From assembly GCA_030141605.1 (NCBI GenBank), contig JAQGDQ010000045.1:186001-250000 (forward strand): a DNA stretch of 64,000 nt. The letters run 5' to 3'. Position 1 is the stretch's first letter. Each line of letters begins with the position of its first letter. A program made the position numbers and the translations under genes. The notes under the pieces are model-generated. The model searched no databases and was not told where the DNA came from. It worked only from the letters and a program-made list of their open reading frames with translations. This DNA is from Tubiluchus corallicola. Lineage: Eukaryota > Priapulida > Priapulimorpha > Priapulimorphida > Tubiluchidae. This document shows, in pieces, positions 36,801-46,600 of this stretch.

Positions 36801-39800
36801 ATCGATATTATAAAAAAGCAGATTCTGACAACTGTCAGAATCAACTGTCAGTACTAGTCTATTTAAAATTTGTACAAATATTAATAAACATTAATGTATT
36901 TTGGAGACTACATTTTTTTATTAGCACTAAAGTACAAAAAACAATTCTGACACCTTTGGAAATAATCATAAGATACACATGTGTGACTAGTCTGACAGCA
37001 CTCTAATAATTATTAAACCCTAGACTATAACTTAACAGCTAGTAGTAAAATGGCTAGCCAATTAAATTACTTCAAACTATTATAAATAATTTATAATTAC
37101 CATGACCCACAAATCACAAAGATGAAGACTGAGTCTAATAATTAGTACTGACTTATATACATGTAATGCTGACAGCTAACTTAATTGAGCTAAAATACTG
37201 TACATGCTACAAGGCCAAAACAAAAACAGTTTCTTTAATTCTTTTTATATGGTACCCTTTTAACATCTACGACATATTTTACAAAGAAAATCATTTCAAA
37301 CCTGTTGTAAAGATAAAATGTACATTTCAATATTTATGATATTTATAACTTTATTTTGAAGCAATTCAAATCGCAAGTGAAAAGAGGGCAAATTTTGTAT
37401 CTTTAAAGTATTTTGGTCAAGAGAAGCAAGATAGTTGCCGTACTGAAGGCTTAGCCTACACGAACCTATACTGACTTGACTTGCCTTTTGTGAATATTTT
37501 TGACTGTTTCTGGTAACTTTGTGATGACAGTTTTAATCTTATCAATTTTAAAACAGTAAAACCATCAAAAGATGAATACTAGCTTAATCATTCTTGAGTA
37601 AAAAAAAATGACATAAGTGACAATGTATTTTTTTCTATCATTCACCATAGCCACTCTTTCATTTATAACTGTTAGCAGTGGCTCTAATGTTAGGAAACTT
37701 ATAATATACGATAGTAGGCAAAAACACAGTTGCTCAGTGATATTTTGTATGTTTATAAGTAACAATGTATTTTTTCTTTCATTCACCATAGCCACTCTTT
37801 CATTTATAACTGTTAGCATTAGCTCTAACGTTATGAAACTTATAATATATGATAGTAGGCAAAAACACAGATGCTCAGTGATATTTTGTATGTTTATCAT
37901 TTAGGATACTAGTGATGTCTACTTCAGTTCAATCAAATTACCAAATGAAGTTGCGATCAGGCGTTGGATATGTTACGAGTCTATGTAGTTAAATTAGTTA
38001 CTGTGTTGAGTACTGTAACTTTTCTTGTACCTAAAGGCTTTTGTCATAGCTTGCATCACGCTGTTAATGCAGTTGGTAAATTTATTAAGATATTTTACAA
38101 GTTCAGCTTAGGTGACAATGGCATGATCCATGACCATCATCACCAATACTAGCATATTTTTGGAGGAGAATGAAGTACTAGAGGAAATAAAGTCACTGAA
38201 TGTAAACAAATCACCAGGTGAAGTCTGTTATGTACCCAAGGTTTTCAAAAGAAGCAAGGTCAGAACTAGTTAAACAATTGTCATTACTTTTTCGTAAATT
38301 ACTTGACACAGGAACAGGAAAACTGGAAATTGAGCCAAGTTTCACCTATCCACAAGAAAGAAAGTAAAAAATGATATGAACATCTGCAGGCCAATAAGTC
38401 TAATATCACTACCTTGTAAAACATTAGAGAAAATTATCTGCAAACGATGGACACCGACCCGAAGCATTGAAAAATACCATTAGACTGTTTGCAGACGAAG
38501 CAAAGGTATTCAGTTAAATTGGATGTCAAGAAGATACTGAAGAACTACAAACTGACTTGAACAACTTACAAGAATGAGCAAAATTTGACAAATGAGGTTT
38601 AATATAGAAAAGTGTAAGCTGCTGCAGGTAGGTTACCATAAAATACGTAATAACTACAGTGTGTATGATGATTGACCTAATGAAATGGAGAGTGAGAATT
38701 GAGATTCATCGTTGATAGTAAGCTGAAATTCGATGAGCATGCTGAAACAGTACCTAGCGAGGGAATTACAATAACCAGAAACCTTGGATGATGACGGGTT
38801 CACTTGACCCCTACACCCATTCTCGGTTTGCCAGTCATCGCTTTTACGAATGTCAAAAAAATTGGACTATATTTGGACCATTAAAAAGTCCCTCATACTA
38901 CGGGTATGGTCCATTGTTTTGCGAGCTGACCGCTAGTTGACAGGCTGTCACTGAATCTAATACGCGACGCCAACTGTATTAGCTTAGAATTGGTAAATAC
39001 AGACAATCGGCAAATTTGGACCGCATTTGTTCGCAAAACCGAAATATGAATGTATATGGACACCGGCATGTTTCTGCCATTGAGGATTACATTAGTTAGA
39101 CCGATAATGGAATGTGGTAATTTAGTATGGTCACCATTTTATAGGAAGGACATCAGTCTACTAGAAACATGCAATGTAGAGCAACAAGGATAATATACAA
39201 CATAACAAGTTTGGAGTACAAAGACAGGTTGCTAACACTGCAGAGTTCAACATACCGTAGGTTCAGACGTGATATGACACTATACTGACAGAAGTATAGA
39301 AAACCATGTATGGCTACTATGACACATCAGTAAAACTAGAAAAAGTGACAAGGGAAGGATAAGGGGTCATATATATATATAAGTTTAAGGTACAATCTTT
39401 TCATCTTTTGTTGGAAAGAGGTTTAAAATTGATAAGATTAAAACTGTCATCACAAAGTTACCAGAAACAGTCAAAAATATTCACAAAAGGCAAGTCAAGT
39501 CAGCATAGGTTCGTGTAGGCTAAGCCTTTAGTACAGTAACTATCTTGCTTCTCTTGACGAAAATACTTTAAAGATACAAAATTTGCCCTCTTTTCACTTG
39601 TGATTTTAATTGCTTCAAAATAAAGTTATAAATATTGAAATGTACATTTTATCTCTACAACAGGATATTCAAGATATGCACACGATTTTTCACCATCGAT
39701 CTGGTGCTTCGTAGGCACCATCTTTGTCTTCAAGTCTTTAAAAACCATCTAGACAAGCGAAATACGGCTGGACAGACCCCATGGAATGCTTTAGCAGACA

Positions 39801-40286
39801 GCCATAAGCTTTTTACCGTAACCACAAACAAGTTGATGTTAAGAGAAATGTTTTTTATGTGAATATATAGTAATTTAGTATCACATTACAATGAGTTAGC
39901 ACGACTAATAAAAATATTTGCCTATATAAGTCTAGATGACAGTAATTATGTTATAATTTAGCCTGTAGCTGTTTGCAAATAAGTTTATTATTATACTATA
40001 ACGAGAATTTTAAACCTAACCTAATATAGAACTTTGTAAAACAATCATCATATACTCATTCATATAACAATGAGCTACATAAATTTGTAAAACAAAAATT
40101 CTTAAAAAGTGAATATTATAATATGTATCCATTTCAGTATTGGTACAATAAACAATTAAAAGGTTTATGAGCAATGCGAAATACAACAGAATGCAAAGAG
40201 TCTGCAAACTACTGTCAAAAGCAAAATATATTCAAAGTATTACCAAGAGGAAGAAGCTGTGATGGATTAGAAAGAGTCCCAGCCAT
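33808..40286 (-). CDS. LSM5: LSM5, U6 snRNA-associated Sm-like protein
   Basis: Five exons in transcript order, 40286-40244, 36629-36534, 36255-36228, 34421-34349 and 33840-33808, give 273 nt: 90 residues plus stop TAG. The protein is a ring subunit of the LSM2-8 complex, which binds the U6 snRNA 3' end in the nucleus, and of the cytoplasmic LSM1-7 mRNA-decay complex. The Sm1 motif spans [32 protein letters not shown]. The Sm2 motif is [14 protein letters not shown], with Asn in place of the usual Arg, as in other LSM5 proteins. The N terminus NPSQLLPL and the C terminus GGEGPEV match human LSM5 from memory, and the length fits the family (91 in human). All splice sites are GT-AG and the frame is unbroken. 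It shares its promoter region with TRIO. Confidence 0.97.
34081..34140 (+). mobile_element. tRNA-derived SINE remnant
   Basis: Box-A-like TGGAATAGTAGTTAGCA (34081-34097) and box-B-like CTGGTTCAAACCC (34113-34125), at tRNA-like spacing, in LSM5 intron 4. Confidence 0.4.
34349..34421 (-). CDS. LSM5: LSM5 exon 4 (Sm2 motif)
   Basis: Acceptor TTTTAG and donor ATG|GTAATA. Reads [20 protein letters not shown] then NNVTM. Confidence 0.96.
34422..36227. other. LSM5 intron 3
   Basis: About 1.8 kb. Contains a hAT-like end at 34850. The rest is AT-rich with no coding signal. Confidence 0.6.
34850..34895. mobile_element. hAT-like terminal inverted repeat (single end)
   Basis: CAGGGCCAGATTTACC followed by CTAGACAGGCTAAAACCTAG resembles the ends of widespread non-autonomous hAT elements (CAGGGCCGGATTTA..., CTAGGGC). 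I could not find a convincing matching opposite end nearby, so the copy is probably truncated. Confidence 0.45.
36228..36255 (-). CDS. LSM5: LSM5 exon 3, a 28-nt micro-exon
   Basis: Acceptor TTTGCAG and donor TT|GTAAGT. Encodes NMVLEDVTE with split codons on both sides. Confidence 0.95.
36534..36629 (-). CDS. LSM5: LSM5 exon 2 (Sm1 motif)
   Basis: Acceptor TTTTTCAG. Reads [20 protein letters not shown] then [12 protein letters not shown]. Donor A|GTATCC. Confidence 0.96.
37301..37554. repeat. Left arm of a large inverted repeat
   Basis: About 250 bp starting CCTGTTGTAAAGATAAAATG, inverted and nearly identical to 39421-39664. It lies in LSM5 intron 1, with a 1.87-kb spacer. Confidence 0.93.
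37617..37901. repeat. 143-bp direct tandem duplication
   Basis: Two close copies starting AGTGACAATG / AGTAACAATG at about 37616 and 37759, inside the spacer of the inverted repeat. Confidence 0.9.
38155..39860 (+). pseudogene. Decayed non-LTR retrotransposon (LINE) reverse transcriptase remnant
   Basis: Broken plus-strand frames keep order-correct LINE motifs: NKSPGE near 38205, [17 protein letters not shown] near 38390, a FADEAKVF stretch (the YADD/FADD catalytic-motif region, with one D replaced) near 38490, a [15 protein letters not shown] segment near 38710, [15 protein letters not shown] near 39095 and VFKNHLDK near 39735. Frameshifts, stops and at least one insertion break it, so it is not active. 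The pattern suggests a CR1/L2/Jockey-type element; the clade is not certain. Confidence 0.75.
39421..39664. repeat. Right arm of the large inverted repeat
   Basis: Reverse complement of 37301-37554 with only scattered substitutions and one short indel. It sits between LINE RT and C-terminal remnants. Confidence 0.93.
40244..40286 (-). CDS. LSM5: LSM5 exon 1
   Basis: ATG at 40286. Reads [14 protein letters not shown] plus one base, donor G|GTAATA. Confidence 0.95.
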
Positions 40287-40394
40287 TACTTTATTCAAAT
40301 TATTTAAAACGCAAATAGTTTAAGTTTGGACAACAATATAAAACATAAACTATTTTCTCTTGTTCAGCTCGTCAAATGTCAAGTTGTTTGGTAA

Positions 40395-40404
40395 GCGCAT
40401 GCGT
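40395..40404. promoter_or_regulatory. NRF1-like palindromic motif GCGCATGCGT
   Basis: Nine of ten bases match the GCGCATGCGC core that NRF1 (and its invertebrate orthologues) binds in housekeeping promoters. It lies about 110 bp from LSM5 ATG and 130 bp from TRIO ATG. Confidence 0.55.
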
Positions 40405-40470
40405 GGTGAATTGTGATTACTGTACGGTGGCGTACCCAAGCGAGACTGTACGAAAACAATAAAACTAAAG

Positions 40471-40512
40471 ATGGCTTCGTTGAAGAAGTTGTGTGTTTTT
40501 TGTGGCTCATAG
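40471..40512 (+). other. Upstream ORF of 13 codons in the TRIO leader
   Basis: ATG at 40471 reads MASLKKLCVFCGS then TAG. A second minimal uORF (ATG GAT TAG) lies at 40518-40526. Both precede the TRIO start at 40535. They matter only if the TRIO transcript starts upstream of 40471. Confidence 0.45.
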
Positions 40513-40534
40513 CGCTTATGGATTAGTTATCTAA

Positions 40535-40619
40535 ATGGATGAAAAAACAAAAATGAATCAAGCCGAGGGCGGGCAAGAGCACAATGTGGATTCGGAAATT
40601 GCTAATTTTTATAAATACA
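40535..40619 (+). CDS. TRIO: TRIO exon 1
   Basis: MDEKTKMNQAEGGQEHNVDS followed by EIANFYKY and one base; donor A|GTAAGT. The in-frame second Met at residue 7 is an alternative start. Confidence 0.8.
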
Positions 40620-43600
40620 GTAAGTTGTAAATAGAGTAAGCTTAATTTAAGGTAGTTGTTTCTGATCATGTTTTGTTCTGGCCAGTCAGTGAATAATGAA
40701 TGACAGTGATACTATGACACACATATGTTACACTTCATGAATTTGAGATGGCCTTCGTAATATACGTCATATACTTTTGTTTACTAGACTGCTGGTGTCA
40801 AGTTAAGCTTCAGGAATTACCACTGGGCCAATGTTGGAATTACTGCTCATCAAAATTTAGATGGAATTATTTTTTTCTTAATTTCAAGAGTGTGAGGCAA
40901 GTAAGGTATTTCGTTTGGTTGCATTGGTGTTTTATGTACTTCTGATTTCTGCAGACATGGGAAAATACTTGCGTCAAATGGTTAGCGAGAGTGCTGAAAA
41001 TGTATACTGCCTTTTTACGGCAATAACGCTGTATAAAACTTGTAAATTTAAATTCCCACTATGACCGTTAGGTGCAGCCATTTTGATGATAGGTCGTTTG
41101 AAACAAGTTTAGATAAGATAGAGTGAAGTTTGTAAAAATAATCAGAACATTCGTAGCACACGTAAAATTTAAAGTAAAATTTTAAATTACTTTGTCTTGT
41201 CAATAAGATTAAAAATACGTTTTGGGTTAGTTAATGGCAGACCCTGGAGGGTGAGCCATTGACATTTTACCAATTGGTACGAACATTTTAAATTATTATT
41301 TCTAGTTACATAAGTCTTTCCAGCGGGTAAGCGAAATGCTAAGTGATATAGGTTTGTATGAAAAAATTTTGGAACGTAATTTAACATTGCCTTGTCTTCC
41401 TCTCATTTACGTTTGTGTAGGTGACGTCATGTAATCGCGCCCTTGGAACAGTATTGCGGGAGATTTAAAATGAAAACAAACAAAAATTCCTTTTAACACG
41501 AATACGATATGTGCATAAAATTGCTGTAAAGTGATATAATTTTTCTAGGTGATTTTTCTGAAATCTACTTCAGGTACCCCTTTTCTTGTCCTTTAAAAAA
41601 TCACCTTTTTGTATACAACTCATCAAATTTGTACTTTACTAGATATTTGTGATTAGGTTGGTCAGTTGTGATTAAAAGCTTTGTTGTATTCTCTTCTTAT
41701 GAGGCTATTGATACAAAAATGACTGACGAGCCATGCAGCATGTGTACACATGCTCGAATGAGGAATTGACTGATCAGTACAGACTGGGAAGAAAAAGCAA
41801 AAGTAGATATACTGTATAAGGAAAGTGTAATGTTGTCAAATTGCTGTACAAAATTAATGTTGTATAGATTTCTCTAGGCATTGAAAAAATTGGGGACAGT
41901 CAGATTTTTTTAGCTGCCTATCCCGTTTCCAGTAGAAGAGAGATTGCTAAATTTGCACCCTACTTCAACATACAAATCAGTTGTTGTAAGTTATTACTTA
42001 TTATGAGTCTTTCTAACTGCTTGGACTTTTGATGATGACCCGATTTTCTGGCTAAGTGCATTTAGACATTGAGGCATCCTGGATGATTCTTTGTGAAACT
42101 GTGAAAGTGATAGAATATTAAGTTTCATTGGTTCGACAGCTCAACGTTTTAGTTGACCCTTACTCTCTGAATCATCTGTCTGTCTGTCAGACTTTTCACG
42201 CATTTTCTTGGATTTCTGTCAAACTTGTACAGCAGGTGGAGTCGGAGTACTGCTTGCACAGTAAAAAATTTTGTGTCCATGGTGATGATGGTTCTATAGC
42301 AGGAAAAAATGACTGGTACTGCAGAGTAAACAATAAGCATATATATTTGGTGGAGATCACATGGTAAAATAGATTGGGATCAACCCTGCGCTCACTTGCC
42401 CTGACGTTAAAGTTCAGTTTCTATCAGCAAAAATCCTCTTTTGAGTATTTCTCAGAACCTGTCGTCATTGGTTCCAAATTCCTAAACGCCTGCAGTTTAT
42501 TTCTGGTGCTGGTTTTCTGCTGTTTCTCATTGTCTTATGATAGGCATTCCTAGATGTAGAACTGTTGCTTATAAATCTATGTTTTCATCTGGCTGCTTTT
42601 CTGAGGAATTGTTCGTTCAGAAATTGTTTCTCTGAAAACTACAACCTCGCTTGATTCAAGAAGAACATCAACAGATATGCATATGTGTCACTAACAAATG
42701 AGTTGATAGTCGTATATGGATTCTGTTTTCTGGGCATGTATTCGTAGATCTTCACCATTTTAATATTGTCCCTTACCAGTTCCTATGAGTGGCCATTGGC
42801 GTTGTGTGGGGTGATTTATGTAACACTTATCAGGTGTAGAAAGCGCGTCTTGACCTTTAAGGCTTGCAGTTATACGTTTCGTTGTTATCACAGTAATTAG
42901 AAGTGTCTCGATGCATTAACTCTTCCCTTGCCCGAAGAGAACATGAAACCTCCTCTGATCATCTGGCTTTGTTCTACCTGCTAAATAATTAAATTCCTGC
43001 TTTCTTTAGACAGCAACTTTATAGGCTTTACTGTGGAGGATTAATATACAGATTTGGTCCTTGATTGTTAGGACAGACAGATAACAACCGATTACGATAG
43101 TGCAAATACTAATCTCTAATAGCTCAGCATAACCCATTAAAACAACAAGGTAGATGCCATTAGACTGATTCAGCCCCAGACACCCACAGCTAACCCACCG
43201 GTAAAAACTGGATCTAGCGGATCCGCGTGTTTGGGAAGCCGTTAGTCATTGCTAGTGAGATGTTGAAGCTGTTTCCGCAGCCACTCGGCTCTGGGATGCT
43301 ACAGTACACTACAGAAAGTGAGCCCCGTATTTGAGCTAACGTGAATCACTATAACGACGTGACCTAGTATTCCTCAGTGAAAAAACATCTGTGCAGCTGT
43401 TTGTGCAGGCACACAGAGTTTGAAGTGGTTCTTTTAACATAATTATTCATTGTATTTAGATGATATCGATGAAAAAATAAAAACTTTTGCTACTTTCATG
43501 TATTGTAAAGAGAACCAAAGTTAATGCATTTTGTAATTCTTTTACAAAATAATTTAACCCACACCCATTAAATACGAGATCAGTATGTGAATTTGTTTTG

Positions 43601-46600
43601 CTGCTTGTGGCTAATAAGAAAACTATGCCCTATTTCTCACTGAATTACAAGCTCACTTCATTTTCTATATGTATTGAAATTTTTGTTTAACTTGTACTGA
43701 CGTTTATATTCGTTCTCAAAGATATAACTTTTTATTCATGGATACAGTAGTCTAAAATTCTTGATATTGTAAGTTTGTAGCAAAAAAATTATGGAATTTT
43801 TCTTCTGTTTTGTTTGTATATATGTATTTGTAAAAATCTTACTTGTCTTTTCAAATTACATTTACTCTAGTGAGTTAAAAATTAGATAAATTATATAAGT
43901 AGCTAATATAATTGATGCCTGTCATGTCCCTATTATGACGCTAACAAACAGTCGTATAACGTATATGACGTATAATAACGTCATAATATGTGTATATAAT
44001 AACGTATAATAACATATAACGTATAATGTAAAATACGTATGAGAATTCATATATTAGCATTGTATTATCCTGTTTCGTTGCATAAATTAACGAATGCACG
44101 CGAGCTTGTAAATTTGTTTTGGAGACCCTTGAACAGGAGTTTTAAATGTTCAAATTAACTTCTGGTAATATTAATTTCGGCGTATATAACTTTTAAATGC
44201 AGCCATTTTAAAACGTGTCCATCACAGTCCATTTTAAAGCATGTTCTTCCAGTTCTCTGTCATCTTCACTGCAGTCACAAAGCAACCGTTCACGGAAATA
44301 CAAAGCTCACGTAGTCGATTTGTTAATGTTGTTTTGTTTCGTATCTGTATTGATCATAAAAAGATTTCTTTTTCAATGAATTGATCAATCAAGACGCTAG
44401 TGGCGGAGGATTCGTGACGCCTTGGGCAATTTTTCAACGTTCGTCAAAACTGCGGGTGAAAAATTGTGTATGAATCTTAGCCTATTAGGCGAAATGCATT
44501 TTAATGAACAGCTCTGCAATTGTGTTTGAATGTTTCAATGTGACTTTGTCTGTTCGTTAAGATGTGCATGGTGGGAGTTCTGTGATTGAGTATGAAGCAG
44601 CGTGTTATTGCAGACTTTGCCGCCATTTTCACGTAGTTATTAATTAATGATTAACTTGTCCACTAATCTGTCCAAGTGCATTCATTGCATTGGTAAAGTA
44701 GTTATCTAAAGTCTTGTATTATTAATGAAGGTGACTTTATAGTTCTAGTTTTTATAAGTAGAATCATTAATTTCCTAATCTTGTTATAATAGTAGCAGAT
44801 ATCAAAGGACTGGAATATTAATTGAGATTTAAATTGCGGGTGAATGGGGTTGTTAGACACATGACCTGTTAAGCATGTATTATTTCTTAGATACAGGCTA
44901 AATGTGAATGGTGAGTCCCTCATATAAGTTTGCAATATGTAGGTTCCTAACAGCATGTTTTTGCTATATGGTGGCAGTTTTCTACATAACAATAGGGGTA
45001 ACAGTTGCGACACTAGCCCATAGTTCAAAGGAGAGGCTTGAACTTGTTATTAGGCAACCGTTTGCTTGAAAGTTTGTTGTGCTTTGAGAGTACATGAAAT
45101 TGAGGTTCTTCCTTATTTATTTAATATTCTAGTGTTCTGTGCTATATGTCCTTCTAATGTATGACTAAATAAATAAATAAAAAGAATAGATTATGTTACA
45201 GAATGGTACGGTTTGTGGGCAATTAACATTTTCTCTGTCGTACCTGTACTCTGGTTTTTTAAACTATTAATCTGGAAAAAGAAGGTGTTAACTAAATTAT
45301 TAGTGAGTAGTAGTCAACTTAGCTTTTTTGTAAAATTGAATCTAATTAAGGCATTAAATACAAACCGAAACAGGCAAATTGTAGAACTTTGACTAACACA
45401 GCACAAGCAATCTACAAATGACTTATTGTACAGCCAGTCTGAAACGTTTGAAGTCACCGAGCATTAGTCGTTTGAAATACTTCCACGCCTAATACAACCA
45501 CAAATGCTTTGCAGGGAGATTTGTATTACTATCCTATAAGGACTTACTAGTTACTAGTGGAACAAATTGGAATCTTTACTACCACTAGGAGAGGAAAAAA
45601 AGAAGAAAGAACGATTTACAAAACTACTTCCCGTGGTTTTTTTTTGGTAAAGCTGCTAACTTTCTATTGAATCAACTAGATCAGTTACATATTTAACACT
45701 TTATCAATTACCACAGGGTAGATATGCCAAGTTATATATGTTACTCTAACCAGTACATGTACATAGCACGAAGTATTGTTTTCTACAGCCGTCTAATAAT
45801 AGTGCTGTTGAAAATGTATAATCAAATAAACCATTTCTGTGAATGGCTGTGGTTAATTCCCTCTTTAATCGCTGTGATTCACCAAATAACGACCATGAAG
45901 CCGGGCAGTCATGGAAACACGTGTGTATCAATTCATTAATTATTCACACTTAATATCCACATTGGCTGTTTATTTGCATATGCTAGCCTGTGTCACAGTA
46001 AATGTGTTCATAATCCTGCTTCCAAGTAACGAAACTGTATCCCTGAGAATTAAAACAGCCGTGAAGGTTTGGCGTTCTGTATAGATTTACAAATAAATAG
46101 GTTAATAACTGGGAAAAGGTAGATAATAATAAACAAACATCTAGACATCAAATTACAGTCAGAATGTCACGATTACAATTAGGCCTCGATTGCAACGCTG
46201 CAATTACAATTACGATAAGAAAGTAACGATTACAAATTACAATTACGTTTACACGTATAGGCAACATTACGATTACAATGACATTTAAACCCAAGGAAAG
46301 GTCTGTGCCTTGACAATTCTTGATACTGTCATTCGTTTATCTGGTATAGGCACTTAAGTGAATTGTGTGATATATGACCTAATTTTCACGATTTCTGTGA
46401 AGAATAAAACTAAAGCAGTTGAAAACCATTTCATTAGAATAAATTTAATAAAGGACAGGGTTATTCTTTATAAATCGATTTCAGATAACGATTACATCGA
46501 TTACTAGACTATATATTACAATTACCATTCCTTCGTTTTTTTATAAAAACGATTACGTTTGTGATTACAATAGCAGCAAAATTTGTAATTGATTATTTTT

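Larger units (their letters stand above)
40287..40534. promoter_or_regulatory. Bidirectional promoter between LSM5 and TRIO
   Basis: Only 248 bp separate the LSM5 start codon (minus) from the TRIO start codon (plus). The core is less AT-rich than its surroundings and contains AAGCGCATGCGTGG, a close NRF1-type site, at its centre. No TATA box is placed convincingly. The TRIO side carries two upstream ORFs. Confidence 0.7.

Noticed and set aside
37565-37904. Overlapping ORFs of 95-111 codons on both strands
   Set aside because: Direct products of the 143-bp tandem duplication; repeated hydrophobic peptides without domain identity.
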